A stretch of DNA of 64,000 bases, from the NCBI RefSeq assembly GCF_027595985.1, contig NC_073305.1, forward strand, positions 173,897,209 to 173,961,208, given 5' to 3'. The position numbers and the translations under genes are program-made. The stretch comes from Sorex araneus. Its lineage: Eukaryota > Chordata > Mammalia > Eulipotyphla > Soricidae. Below, in pieces: positions 12,115-23,792 of the stretch (positions within the stretch are counted from its first letter, which is position 1; the number at the start of each line of letters is the position of its first letter). The notes under the pieces were generated by a model. It was not told where the DNA came from. It was given only the letters and a program-made list of their open reading frames with translations, and did not search any database.

Positions 12115-12930
12115 TAAAAATGATATGCTTGACGCTGAGATATGGGATATTTCGAAATGAAATAGATTTCCATGTGGCGTGTGTCTGTGTGTCTATGTGA
12201 TTTGTGTATAGGGCCATACACATGCAAGGGTAGCTCTCTACTACTAAGTTATATTTGCAGTCCCAACATCTTAATTTTTAAACTGCAATTTTAAGTGAAA
12301 AATGTTCATGGTGAAGAAAAGATAACAAAAATAATCCTGCTGATTATGCAGAAGGCTGGCATCTCAATCACCCAGGGCCCTCTTGCCCCTCTGCCCCTTG
12401 ACACATCTCACTGTCATTTCCTCCCCATATGACAGGGAAGCAGAAGATGCGAATAGGCACTCACCTATAAATGCTGGGTGACACAGGCATGCAGAACCCG
12501 ACAGACAACATGTTTTGTGACTTTATTTTAATTTTTGATTTTAGGTCCTGTGTATAGACTTTCTGAAAACTCTATTCTCCTTCCATCCTTCCCCTCCTCT
12601 TCTCTGTTACATGCTTTTGCTTAGAAACAAGGGTGCTCATGTGTTATTTGTTGTGTTAAGTTTACTCAGAGGGGCATCTGGGGACATTATCCATTTAATG
12701 GGGAGAGAAAGAGTTTTCAACTACTCCGCCTCTCCCCTTGGAGCTAGGGAGACAGATGGCAGGAGTTCTTGAGTCATCAGGAACTGGATATTTAATTGAG
12801 AGGACCCTTCTGGACTTTCCAAGAACTTAGAAGTGATTTGCTTAGAAGTGATATTGGGGGACTCCTTGACCCATGTTGCTGCTCTCAGGGACTTCTCAAC
12901 CTCCTCCCACCCCGTCACCCTTGCTCTACT
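12115..12930. other. Intergenic sequence, no gene seen
   Basis: Unassigned sequence between two SINEs. I see no conserved coding frame and no repeat that I can name. Confidence 0.4.
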
Positions 12931-12934
12931 CCTT

Positions 12935-13074
12935 TTATTTTTCTTTTGGGGTCACACCCGGCTATGCTCCTGGCTTTGCACTCAGGAATTACTCCTGGCA
13001 GTGCTCAGGGGACCATAGGGGATGGCTGCATGCCAGGCAAATGCCCTGCCCGCTGTGCTATCGCTTCAGCCCTT
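12935..13074 (-). mobile_element. SOR-type SINE, type A, internally deleted
   Basis: GGGGTCACACCCGGCTATGC through GTGCTATCGCTTCAGCCC. About 25 bp around the mid region and 10 bp near the front are missing relative to the other copies. Similar GC(T/A)CTACTCC sequences flank it near 12922 and 13074. Confidence 0.85.
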
Positions 13075-13689
13075 GCACTACTCCAACAAACATGATGTTG
13101 GTACTTTGGTTGATACTTTGGCTGTGCCTTGGTTGGTACTCCAGCACTCATGCTTGGTACTTTGGGGGAGAGTGACTGTAAGGGTGATGGTTTGCTGCCT
13201 GATCCCACTTTTCTACCTTATAGTAACTCCAAAGAAGAAAATTCACATGGCATGTAAATTGAGAGGGTTGGGAGTATGGAGAGATGAGGCTTTATTATTG
13301 TTATTGGTGTTTTTTCCTGATGTATACTGTGGTGAGAAAGAAGGAAGAAACCAAAAAGCATACATTTAGATCATGTTAAATAAAATGGAGGGAGGGTGGG
13401 AAGAGGGAATACATTTACAGCTCCCCGCCACAATTGGGAGAGTTCTTTGCCAGTGCAGAAAGGGGAGCAGTGACCTCACTAGTTCCGTAGATTCCCCTTG
13501 CCTGTCCCTGATAGATACATCATGGGAGTCCCTGGGTCGTGACCTCTATAATCCTAGCTCCTACTCACATCTGCATGTCTTGATACAATGCCTGTCTGGA
13601 GCCACGCATACTTATTTTGTTGATTGCTAGCCAAATGGGTTTAAGAAGAATCCCCCTCTGCAGTCAAAAAAGATAAGTCGCAGGATGTA

Positions 13690-14240
13690 TATCAATATAG
13701 AAATATAGATGTAGGAACACTATGCAGCCATGAGAAATCACACATTTTGCTGCAACTTGGAAGGGTATCAAGTTAAGTGAAATCAATTATAGGAAGAAGG
13801 ACAAATGCCAAATAACCCTACTCATCTGTAGTAGGAGAGTAAAGACAGAAGTGAATAAATTATATCAACCGGTTGCAAACTCTGGGCCTGGATCACAGAA
13901 TTGAGAATGACTAGCAAAGAGAGTGTGAAAGTGGGGAATGATGTGGTGGGCTAAGGATATCATAAGGATATTGGTTAAGGATCTTGGACATTTTGGTGGT
14001 ATGAATGTGGAGTAACTGTGTATATCAGAACATAAGAGTCCATACAAATGTAGACAGGTGATCCAATTTATGATAAGCTTTAAAGAGGGAGTTTTTTCCC
14101 CCCCCAAAAAAGTTGCCCCTTGGATAGAGCTTCCTTCTACCCCTTTTCAATACCATGTGTGATATTTTGGTGATTCTCGTGGTATCTAGAGCATGATGGG
14201 GGGTGGGGGTAGGTATGATGATATTACTGTAATCATATTA
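13690..14240 (+). mobile_element. Old L1 3'-end fragment
   Basis: Begins with the typical late-ORF2 phrase ACACTATGCAGCCATGAGAAA, runs through AAGTTAAGTGAAATCAAT and continues into diverged 3' UTR-like sequence. It is much more diverged than the L1 copies at 1-6390 and 56.7 kb. Confidence 0.65.
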
Positions 14241-15587
14241 CAATGAAGTAAAATGCGCAGGATATAGGCAAGTTTTCTGCCATCTCTATTTTCATCCAGT
14301 TCTGACCAATTCATCTGTGTGAGTTCTGGGGTTCTAGGGATTAGAAGGTGGAGTCACAGGAGTTGATCAGAGGATGGTGCCAAGGTACCCATACAGAAGC
14401 CTCCTAACCTATCTAAGTAGTTTTCCTGAGTGTGATGATCCATAAGACTTGTTCCACCTGTTTTCTACGAAGCCAAGTATAATGTCAAGTTTCTCCAAAA
14501 TGAAAGAACCCACCTCCTTTCAGCAGGTGCCACTAGTCAAGTACAAACACAGCATGACAGTCAACCAACTTGGGCTGGAGAAAGGCTTGCTGGCCTTACA
14601 ACTTGACAAGGGGATGCTGTCTTACCAGAAGCAGAAAACCTGGGCGGAAACAGGGGGAGTCTCTGGGTACATATCAGAAGACTGTCCTCTACAGGGACTC
14701 AAGTTTCCGTTTCCTGAACCATTAAAGGGTGATGATTTATTATCTGTACTGAGAATTTGGCAAGTCAAACAATGGCTGGGAAATGACGCTCTCCCTTCCC
14801 CACCCCGGGGAGCACAGAGTGAAACCTCTTGACATGACGAGCCAAAAACTGAAATGGTTGAAAAGGTCTTTCACTAAGCTGACTTTTTGTCAGTTGAGAA
14901 AATAAAGAAAAAGACAGAGGGTGGGCTTCAAGTCAGAAAATCACTTGGCTATCTATTTGAAGATGAATGAAATTTCATGTCTTACACACTGAGAACTTTG
15001 TGCCTGATGCTACAATAATAATGCTTCAGATTTGCTCCTTGTCCCTCGCCCAAATATGCTCCTGGATAATTATTTGGCTACCACTAAAGCAGCAGTCTGA
15101 ATTGTATGGCAGCCAAGAAAATCTCAGATCCTATGTTTGCTAATTGGATATAACAATTCATGCTCCGGGCTTTACTCTGCCAGAATTGTTTTGGCTCCCA
15201 CTTTTTGGTTAGCCTTATTCTCTCTTTCCAAGTTGTCTAACCCTGAAAGCTACTTTTCTGGCAAACAGTATCTCAGTTTTCCACCCAGGTATAAGAAGTA
15301 TCCATTCCACTCCATCTGGGGATAACCAGTTTTTCTGTAGAAGAAGATGAGGGTTGGCAGTTGAAAAGAACTGTTTCCTTCTTTGAAATCTGATCAATTT
15401 AGAATTAACAAAAGCAAGTTATTGGAAATGCAATGAATTCATAAAAAACTCTAAATAATAATATACTAGTATTTCTTTTCTCATTTTAAATACTCTATAC
15501 ACAAAAATCATGGTTCATAAATCAAATTAATAAAACAGGAGGCTCAATGATACAAGTTTAGGTTTAATTAATTAAAAACCAATAATA
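14241..15587. other. Intergenic sequence without recognised repeats
   Basis: About 1.3 kb with a 127-codon open frame (14449-14832) that lacks an ATG at its left edge and any recognisable domain. I treat that frame as chance. No RNA gene is seen. Confidence 0.4.
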
Positions 15588-15776
15588 GGGGCTGGAGTGA
15601 TAGCACAGCGGGTAGGGCGTTTGCCTTGCATGCAGCCGACCCGGGTTCAAATCCCAGCATCCCATATGGTCCCCTGAGCACCGCCAGGGATGATTCCTGA
15701 GTGCATGAGCCAGGAGTGACCCCTGTGCATTGCTGGGTGTGACCCAAAAAGCAAAAAAAAAATAATAATAATAACT
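15588..15776 (+). mobile_element. SOR-type SINE, type A
   Basis: A nearly intact sense copy. Head GGGCTGGAGTGATAGCAC with A-box-like TAGCACAGCGGG, B-box-like GGTTCAAATCC, then CATCCCATATGGTCCCC, and an end GTGACCCAAAAAGC followed by A-rich (AAT)n. It serves as the reference for this family in the window. Confidence 0.95.
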
Positions 15777-16084
15777 TTTTAGACTTGAATTAATGAAAGG
15801 ATTCCCTGTGCCTGGTTTCTATAACAAATGCTTAATTTATAAAGAAATATTTGGAAAAAAGGAAAATTAGTGAAATTGGCTCTTCAAATGAGTCTTAAAG
15901 ATTCCATTTTCCTCTTTTATTAAAAACTTTGAAGTAGAAAAAAATAGTCATATAGCAAAAGTTAATTTGGCCTTTTATAACTTTGAAGAAGTCAAAGATT
16001 TTTGCTTAGGAGAAATTTTGCATTTTTAGGAAATCTAACATTTATAAACTAGTGAATATAACACATTTCTTATTTCTTATCTCG

Positions 16085-16250
16085 TTCTGTTTGGGGGACT
16101 TACCCACCCACGCTGAGGACTTACTTCTGGCTCTGTTCAGGAATCACTCCTGAGAGGGCCCAAGGAGCTATATGAGATGCTGGGGATCAAACCTGGGTTG
16201 GTTGTGCCCAAGGCAAGTACTCTACCAACCGTACTCTTGCTCTGGCCCTA
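16085..16250 (-). mobile_element. Old SOR-type SINE
   Basis: Reverse-strand phrases CAGGAATCACTCCTGAGAG, GATGCTGGGGATCAAACC and CTCTTGCTCTGGCCC, diverged from the young copies. Confidence 0.75.
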
Positions 16251-16309
16251 TTTCTAATCTTTTCATATTATTTTCACTAGGGGAATTTTGTTTTACATTT
16301 ACCAGCTCA

Positions 16310-16450
16310 GTTGATCTCTCTGGAATGTCATATTTTTCCCCGTTTTGCAAAGGGGCATTTATTACCTGAGGGGTTAGGTGACATGCTGAAGAGCTACATT
16401 GGCTTACACTGGAAGCCAGCAGGAACTCCTGCCCAGAGCCTATTGATTCA
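16310..16450 (+). repeat. MIR-like ancient SINE fragment
   Basis: Resembles the MIR core and 3' half: a CGTTTTGCAAAGGGGCA-like stretch, then GGGTTAGGTGACATGCTGAAG. The call is by pattern only. Confidence 0.5.
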
Positions 16451-16606
16451 TTCCTTCTATCAACTGTTATATGCCCCAGGGACACAGCTGACAAGAGAAC
16501 AAACTCCCTTGCAAATAAATGTATACTTTATTAGGTAGTGACACACTATGCAGGAATTTTATTACAGAGAAAAATAAGACAGAGTAAAGAAATGGGTGGG
16601 GAAGCA

Positions 16607-16608
<2 letters not shown>

Positions 16609-16657
<49 letters not shown>
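16609..16657. repeat. (GT)n microsatellite
   Basis: About 24 uninterrupted GT units. Confidence 0.98.
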
Positions 16658-16660
<3 letters not shown>

Positions 16661-16849
16661 AGGGGATCTAGTAAAATTGAGGGAAAAGGTCAATGAAGGT
16701 CATATAGATAAGGTTACATTTGTTACAATTAGCCAGGCACCTGAAGGAAGTGTGAAAATGCACCACACAAATAACAGGGGAAATAGAAATATTGGCAGGG
16801 ATTGATCAAATTCTGCTCACCACCTGTTTTTAAAAACGCATTTTTATTG

Positions 16850-17045
16850 GGGGGCCAGAGAGGTAGTTCTGGAACTGGAACACAGACTTTGCCTCCCTCC
16901 CGAAGGTCTGGGTTAGAGCCCAGAAGCACAAGTTCTCCTGAATACTTTCCAGAACAGTCCCAAGCACCATGCCTACAGTTACCTCTAAGCACCACCAGGC
17001 AATGGCCCTCCTGCTAATAATGATAATTATAAGCAAGAACAAATA
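16850..17045 (+). mobile_element. Old SOR-type SINE
   Basis: Sense copy with GGGGGCCAGAGAGGTAG, GGGTTAGAGCCC and an A-rich end. Strongly diverged. Confidence 0.6.
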
Positions 17046-17411
17046 AATTAACTTCCATTGTAATGCAGCCACTTCAGTTAAGATACAATCTGTGTCTGGT
17101 TGGGGGGCGTCTGAATGAAGTTTCCCCAAAACTTAAAATATCTACCATGAGGTTCATTAAAGAAAAGAGGTTTGCTGAGCCTAGGTTTATGCAGAGGGAA
17201 TAACAACTGCAAGGTGCATGAGACAGGCAAGGAAAAGCGACTCAACAAGTGGAATAAACCAGGAGAGAAGAAAAGATTGTGTGGACAGACCAGAGATCCT
17301 GCAGAGCCTCAATAGCTACTGAAGGAACTTTGACCTTTACAGGGAATGAAAGCACAGGAGGAGGTTGAACACAGAACTGACATATTCTGGCTACATTTTT
17401 AAAATGTCACT

Positions 17412-17588
17412 CTTGGGCCAAAGTGATAGTACAACAGATAGGGCGCTTGCCACACACGTGGCTGACCTGAGTTTGATCCTGGCACGACATAAGAAACCAC
17501 AAAATTCATCCCTGAACAAAGAGTCAAAAGTAAACCCTGAGCACAGATGAGTGGGGACCAAAGGATAGAACAAAAATAAATAAAATAA
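17412..17588 (+). mobile_element. SOR-type SINE, older
   Basis: Sense copy: GGGCCAAAGTGATAGTAC head, B-box-like GAGTTTGATCC, AACCCTGAGCACAG, and an AAATAAA-rich tail. Confidence 0.8.
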
Positions 17589-18125
17589 AATGCCATTCTT
17601 CCGCAGGGCTGGGGGAAAGGGAGTACAGGGGTGAAGGCACACATCTGCCTGATTCTGATCACCATAAAGTCCCTGAGCTCCAGATTAAAGTGGAGCAAGG
17701 ACTTGAGCTAAGACATCAGATAGAAGTTGTAGAGAAATTTTCAAATCAATCCTGGAGGTTTAGAATGATGGGATTTGTGGATGAGCTTGACTTTCAGCTG
17801 TGGGTTGCTTAGGGAGGGGAGGGGAGTGGCTGCTCCAGTTTTACTCACGTGTACCTGAACGTCTGGGAGGACAGAATGGACATGAACAAACATGTCCTAC
17901 TAAAGGTGTAGGTATACATTGTGTTTACAAGTTCAGAGTCTAATCTGATTATTACAATTTAAACAACACACAAAGCAAACCTGCAGTTCAGGGGAAAAGT
18001 GGGAAATGGGCAGACACATTTGGGAGTCATCCCTGTTTAGATTGCATTTAAGGGACAAGAATAGAAAAAAATTCTTGAGGGTGTCAACACGCATTAGGGA
18101 GTATGACTAAAATGGCCACCATTTA
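17589..18125. other. Intergenic sequence, nothing recognised
   Basis: Unique-looking sequence. I found no gene or repeat that I can support. Confidence 0.4.
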
Positions 18126-18129
18126 ATTT

Positions 18130-18325
18130 CCATATACGTGAACAGGTTTTGAGCCAGGAAACTTATGCTCTCTGTTGCTACCATTACAACACTCTAACTA
18201 GACAGGCACTTGTACACCCATTTTCCACAAAGAAATGAAAACATAAATGTTAGGTGACCCATCTGATACTAATTAGCTAGTGACAGAGTACAGAATGGCC
18301 TGCATCAGTTGTCTGAGACCTTTTC
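18130..18325 (+). repeat. MIR ancient SINE
   Basis: Shows the MIR progression CCATTTTCCACAAAGAAATG, TGTTAGGTGACCCATC, TAGTGACAGAGT in the expected order on the + strand. Confidence 0.65.
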
Positions 18326-19050
18326 TCTTTTGATATAAGACCTGCTAGGCATTGAGAGTTGAAGAAAGAGGTGGTAGAATTACCCAAGCAGGTTTCACAA
18401 CAGCGCTAACAAATTATCACTTAATGGGCATCTCTGCTCCAAGTTTCAAGTGTAGTGAGACCATTCTTTGAGGAAACCACGAGGCTGGTGAGCTGAGATA
18501 ATGCCATCAGGGAACTTCCTCCTCAATTTCCTGAACTGAACAAACTCTTTCATCATGAATAAGCAGAACATTTCTGTTTGAGAGCGGGTGAAACGGCTGC
18601 CACTGCAGAATACTCTGTGCATCGACGTCCTATACTATACTTTGGGCAAACTATAGGTTTTGAAGGTTAGATGTCCTTCCAGGATACTGCACCAAGCCTT
18701 AGTTAAGTCAAAGGGAAAACTGAAAACTGAGTATGAATTATATGATGTTTTTAAATATGAAGCATTTAAGGGCAAATAGAAAAAAATGTTACTGAGTCAT
18801 AGATATAACTCCCAGTCTTGCTAAAGTTCTTGTGTGATATTTAGCCTCAAAAATGCATTGGCCCTGAAAAAAGTTTCCTCTAACCAACTGACAGTCCCCT
18901 GACATTTTTTTTTTTGTACTGGTTTCTTAAAAGTACAGTCATACTTAATAACTAAAAAATAGAGCCAAGTCAAGACTACTCTCTTTCTTCCCTTTCTTGC
19001 TACAAAACTCACCGAATAGGAATGCTTGGTGATTTTTGCACTACAAAAAT
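18326..19050. other. Intergenic sequence, nothing recognised
   Basis: About 700 bp without a convincing frame or nameable repeat. Confidence 0.4.
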
Positions 19051-19054
19051 TAAG

Positions 19055-19230
19055 ATACAAGCCTGGAGACATAGTAGAGTGAGCAAGGTTCTTGTCTTGC
19101 ATGCGGCCAACATGAATTTGATCCTGGCCCTGCATATGGTCTCTGGGGCAACGTCAGAAGTGACGCCTCAGCAGACAGCCGGGAGTAATCCCTCAGCATG
19201 CTTGACAAGGTCTAAGCCCTTCCCCTAACT
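19055..19230 (+). mobile_element. Old SOR-type SINE
   Basis: Sense copy: AAGCCTGGAGACATAGTAG head, CTTGCATGCGGCCAACATG, and CTGCATATGGTCTCTGGGG. The tail is lost. Confidence 0.75.
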
Positions 19231-19239
19231 CCCGACTGA

Positions 19240-20560
19240 AAGATGCACACTGCTCCTGTCTAGAGTAATTAGTAACTCAATTGTGTGCAAAATGGAAGAA
19301 CCTCCACTTTACTGACGTAAAGCTTCACCTTGAGGTGACACCCTCATTACGGTTATGAGGAAGGTAAGGACAGGAAGCTGTCTGAGCAGCCTGATGAACC
19401 AGGATACGTCTTGGTGGACATATGTAAGTCCTGTCGGCCTGGAGGAAATGTAGTGGGAGTGGTCAGAGGTTTGGGATGAATAATAAGGAACTGATTTCAT
19501 TGTCTTTTTCTCCTCCACCTTCACATTTCTCCGCCACAGGAGCTGCTTCCATGGAGGCTCATCCTCGGGGACAGGTACCATGATGTCGAGTGGGTACCCG
19601 GGGGGGGAGCGTTGCTAGGGAGAGACAGAAGTGATACATGCTGATCACCCTCAAGAGAATAAAAGTAAAATGCCTTTGGCACTGGCGTTAATCTTTCCTT
19701 TTAAGAGTTTTGCTTTCCCATCATATTATTGCCATCTTATTGTCCTAATCAATTTGCTTCATGTTTGTATTATCCACAAATACCAGTCACATAGTGTACA
19801 AAGGGAAGATGTTTGTGGGCTAGAATAGTAATGGCCATCTTGCTGGCAGATAAACTTCAGCACTAGGATTTAGATGCCTGATTTTCTAGTTTGGAAACTG
19901 CTTTAGTGTCATAGTCCTCTGTCTCTCTCATGCTTTATAAATTTAGTTGTGCTGTGTCCACAATGACATGATGATTGTCTCTCTAGACATATTTATGGCC
20001 CAAGACTGCATTGGTACTGAGTTTCTCCTGTGTTTGGTAGTTACATTTCTCATCCTTCCCTCATGACTAATGTTGTGTCTGGACTTCTGGACTATTTACC
20101 TTTGTCCTCTTCCCTGTCCCACCTCTTCCTGATTAGCTGAGGATATTAGCTGAGTGTCAGGGAAGGAGTGGATGGCGTTAATGAAAAGAGTATATGGAGA
20201 AGAAATTTTGTGTGAGGCTTAAGGAAGAAGAATTTGGGAAGAGTGAGTAAGGTTCCTCTCAAAGACCAGAAGCTAGGCTTTCTAAAGAGGTGGGCTTGGG
20301 GATTATTTGCAAAATTGCTACCGAGAAGGGGAAGAGAAGGGTTTTGGTACCAACAATTGTTGCATAGAATTCTGGAGAAATTTTCTTTGGGGAAGTGTTT
20401 TATCTTCCTTAAACGTTTAAGGTTATATTCAACCCCTGAAAAAAAGATTTAAAGTGTTTTCCAAGACTCTAGCCAGGCATGTGTGAAGATGGTCGTGCCC
20501 ACTTGCGCTATCCTATTAAGAGTCAAAAGATTGCATTTTATTTGGGGCATGGTCACTATC
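19240..20560. other. Intergenic sequence, nothing recognised
   Basis: About 1.3 kb of mixed sequence. Short open frames only, with none that I recognise. Confidence 0.4.
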
Positions 20561-20565
20561 TTCAA

Positions 20566-20872
20566 AGGTTGCTTGTCCACGCTCTCTCTGGATGGGAGAT
20601 GAGCGCTGAAAGTAGGCTATGCACCAAACATGATGGCTGCTTAGTACCTGTATTACAAACTATAACATCCAAAAGGAGAGAGAGAGTAAGGGGGAATGTG
20701 CCTGCCACAGAGGCAGGGGGTGGAAGGGGTGGCTGGAGGGATGCTGGGAACATTGGTGGTGGAGAATGGGCACTGGTGGAGGGATTGGTACTTGAACATA
20801 GTATGACTAAAATGTAATCACAAAAGTTTATAAGCCTGTAAAAAAATTAAAAATAAATTTTTTAAAGAGTCA
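20566..20872 (+). mobile_element. L1 3' UTR fragment, heavily 5'-truncated
   Basis: Aligns by eye with 6060-6385 of the first L1: GATGGGAGATGAGCGCTGAAAG, GGGCACTGGTGGAGGGATTG, and an AAAAATAAATTT tail. The purine-rich segment (AGGAGAGAGAGAG) is conserved in place. Confidence 0.9.
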
Positions 20873-20994
20873 GGAATTTAGCAGAAATAATTAAAAATAT
20901 CCAGACTTTCAAAAAAAGGAAAAGAAAGCGAGAGTAACTGTACACATAAAGTTAACACTCTTACACTAAAAACAAACAAAAAAAATTTCTTGTC

Positions 20995-21195
20995 CAGGAA
21001 CAGAGCAATAGTACAGCAGGCAGAGTATTGGTCTTAGTTGCTGACTCCGGTGTTTGATCCTGGGCACCACATATGGTCCCTCAAGTCTTGCCAGCGTGAT
21101 TCCTGAGCATCAGTAGTGAGAGTACTGAGCATCAGTAGTGAGCCCTGAGTACCTCTGGGTGTGGCCCAAAAGAACAAACACCAAACAATCAAAAA
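20995..21195 (+). mobile_element. Old SOR-type SINE with a small internal duplication
   Basis: Sense copy with CACATATGGTCCCTCAAG and GGGTGTGGCCCAAAAG. The phrase CTGAGCATCAGTAGTGAG occurs twice in tandem (21102-21143), probably by replication slippage. Confidence 0.8.
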
Positions 21196-22020
21196 ATGTG
21201 CTTGTCTATACCATCTTAGTTTGTGTCATAGTACATAGGAGTGGTACAGTAGCCTCTGAATGTAGACACAAGAAAATACGTTTATTTTATACAGAATAAG
21301 AGTATGAATAAAGGGAGTAGCTTGTCAGGAAGTCATAATTCCCTAAAATCTGAAGATGTTTGACCTGGAACTGAGACGTGGTTATGCAGAGACTTGTGAG
21401 TGCAGCGTGTGGGACTCAGAAATGAGTAAGAGTCCTGCCAAAGAACCCATCCTGCATTCAAAGTACCTGTCTCTGTTTGCTGAACTCCATCCCGCACATG
21501 CGCTGAGGTTAGCCTTCCTCCTGTCTATAGCAAGCCTCAAGAGTTCATTGTATTCCTCGCATGTTTTGATAGTTCTGTTCTCTTGGCTCTGATGATTTCT
21601 TGGAGAGCTGTTTGCTCGCATTCTCCTTGCACTGCGATTTCTGTTTTAATCCTTCAGCTTTTTGATATTGTTATCTCATACTATGTCTTTCAGGTTGATC
21701 AGAAAGGAAAGTCTTGATCGAAGTTTTGCAGTTAGGGACCAAGAGATGGGAGGCAACTCTGGTTCTACCCTCACACCCCATCACCTCAGGCAGCCTCCAA
21801 TGACACGGTCTCGCTGGACTTCTATGTGAATCAGTTCTTCTGCAGGCGAGACACTCCTCCATTTACTCTTAGCCTGCTTGCACTTACTGGCTGATGTACC
21901 ATAAGTAGAGTTCATTTGTTGTTGTTTTTAAGTGTAGCCTGGAAATTTCCTCAGAATCACACTTTGTAGTTGATCTGCCCTACAGGAATATCTTAATACA
22001 TATTTTTATATAGTATCTAT
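21196..22020. other. Intergenic sequence, nothing recognised
   Basis: About 800 bp with short open frames on both strands and no recognised product or repeat. Confidence 0.4.
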
Positions 22021-22035
22021 TCTCTCTTTCAAAAT

Positions 22036-22162
22036 TTATTTGTTGTTCGTAATTGGGTTTCAGTCATATAATATTCTAATACCCATCCTTCCACCAGTGT
22101 ACATTTCCCACCACCAGTCTTCCCAATTTCCTTTCTGCCCCACCTGCCTCTATGGAAGGCTA

Positions 22163-22231
<69 letters not shown>

Positions 22232-22974
22232 ATTCTCTTTCTCCAAAGTGATCATTTTCAACTATTGTGGTCATTCTAATTCCTTCTCTATGCTAACTGC
22301 CCTATGACTGCCACTCACTTGTGGCAAGCTTCCAACCATGGACCAGTTCTCTTGACCCCTGCTTTATCTGGCTTTGGATATTAGTCTCACATTTTTTTTA
22401 ATATCCCACAAATTAATGTATTCATTCTATATCTGTCTCCCTCTTTCTGACTCATTCCACTCATAAGTGTGTTATTCTCCATGTCTAACCATTTAAGAGA
22501 AAATTTTATGACTTCATTTCCCCCCTAATTGTTGCATAGTATTCCATTGTGTAGATGTACCACAGTTTCTTTATCCAGCCATTTGTTCTCAGGCGCTCAG
22601 GTTGTTTCCAGATTCTAGCTATTGTGAACAGTGCTGCAGTGAACATAAAAGTGCACATGGCATTTCTGCTGTGTGTTTTTGGGCACCCGTGGTATATTTT
22701 CAAAAGTGGTACTGCTGGGTCATCTGGGAGCCCAATTCAAATGGCCCAAAGGCACATGAATGAATGCTCTATATCACTAATTACCACAGAGATGCAAATA
22801 AAAACAACAATGAGATCTCACCTCACACCACAGAGACTGGTACATATTAAAAAGAATAAGAACAACCAGTGCTGACACTGATGTGGGGAGAAAGGGACTC
22901 TTATTCATTGTTGGTGGGAATGTCAGCCAGTCCAGCCTTTTGGGAAAACTATATGGACATTTCTCAAAAAAAAA
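22036..22974 (-). mobile_element. L1 insertion with 5' inversion (twin-priming structure)
   Basis: From 22036 to about 22733 the sequence is the L1 3' end in minus orientation, equivalent to 5585-6380 of the first L1. From about 22734 to 22974 it switches to plus-oriented L1, equivalent to about 5345-5578, the segment immediately 5' in the element. The pair is bounded by a 15-bp target-site duplication with one mismatch: TCTCTCTTTCAAAAT (22021-22035) and TCTCTCTTTTAAAAT (22975-22989). A TC microsatellite has grown inside (22168-22231). Confidence 0.92.
22168..22231. repeat. (CT)n microsatellite inside an L1 3' UTR
   Basis: About 30 CT units with one CTTT interruption. It sits where the sense L1 has an AGGAGACAGAGCAAAGG-type purine segment (6163-6180), so it grew from that seed. 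Confidence 0.95.
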
Positions 22975-22989
22975 TCTCTCTTTTAAAAT

Positions 22990-23610
22990 ACAGGAATGGT
23001 AGTGTTAGCAGTTTCAGGGACCTGCTGGTAGAGCAGATCAGAAGAATGCAGGGAAGTGGGAAAGTGTGGGAGTCCTTGGGACAAAATATTAACTTTCACT
23101 TTCCAAAACTCATTTGTTTACCATGGTATATTAAGTTTGGTTGTTGCACAAGAACAACCAAGGAAAACTTTGTCTCTAGCTCTTTAGTCTATAAATGGTA
23201 TTCTAAAGAGTTATTTAAGGAGAAAAATTAGCTCATTTCCAAGAAATTTATCAAAATTCTCAAAATATTTATAACCACACAGAGTCAAACATATATATAC
23301 TGGAATAGAGAATACTGGAAGCATTATTCCTTACCTTGAATATTGTTCCCATTTTAGAAATGTTGTTCTTGCTGTGGCCTTGTCATTTCTGATAAAAAAT
23401 AATTTATTGGGATCTTCTGGCTGTCAAACAACTTCCTGAGTTTTAAGAAATTAAGAATATTTTCACTTGTATACAGTAAAGGCTCATACTTTAACTTCAA
23501 ATTTTCATTTGGTTCAATTAGTTTTTTTTGTTCTGCACTTTTGAAACTTTCACATGAGCTTCCTGGCCCATCTGCTATTATTATTATATTTGCCTAAAGT
23601 TTAATGATAT
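22990..23610. other. Intergenic AT-rich sequence
   Basis: Nothing recognised apart from short AT-rich stretches. Confidence 0.4.
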
Positions 23611-23637
23611 TCTTTGTTGTTGTTGTTGTTGTTGTTT
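23611..23637. repeat. (GTT)n microsatellite
   Basis: About eight GTT units at the tail side of the following reverse-strand SINE. Confidence 0.9.
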
Positions 23638-23792
23638 GATCTTGGGCCACACCCCATGATACTCAGAGATAATTTCTGGCTCTGTGCTCAGGAATCACCC
23701 ATGGAGGTGCTTCAAGACCATGTAGGATGTTTGGGATCGAGCCCGGGTTGATCTCATGCAAGCCCCCTACCTAATGTACTATGATATCCTTA
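23638..23792 (-). mobile_element. Old SOR-type SINE
   Basis: Reverse-strand copy: GGGCCACACCCCATGATAC, GTGCTCAGGAATCACCC, GGGATCGAGCCCGGGTTG. The head is degraded. Confidence 0.8.

Noticed and set aside
14449..14832. 127-codon frame in the intergenic region
   Set aside because: It lacks an ATG at the left edge, has no recognised domain and no splice or promoter context. Chance is the best explanation.
15588..15660. tRNA-like A and B boxes suggesting a tRNA gene
   Set aside because: They belong to the SINE head. No cloverleaf or acceptor stem closes, and the same head recurs in dozens of SINEs.
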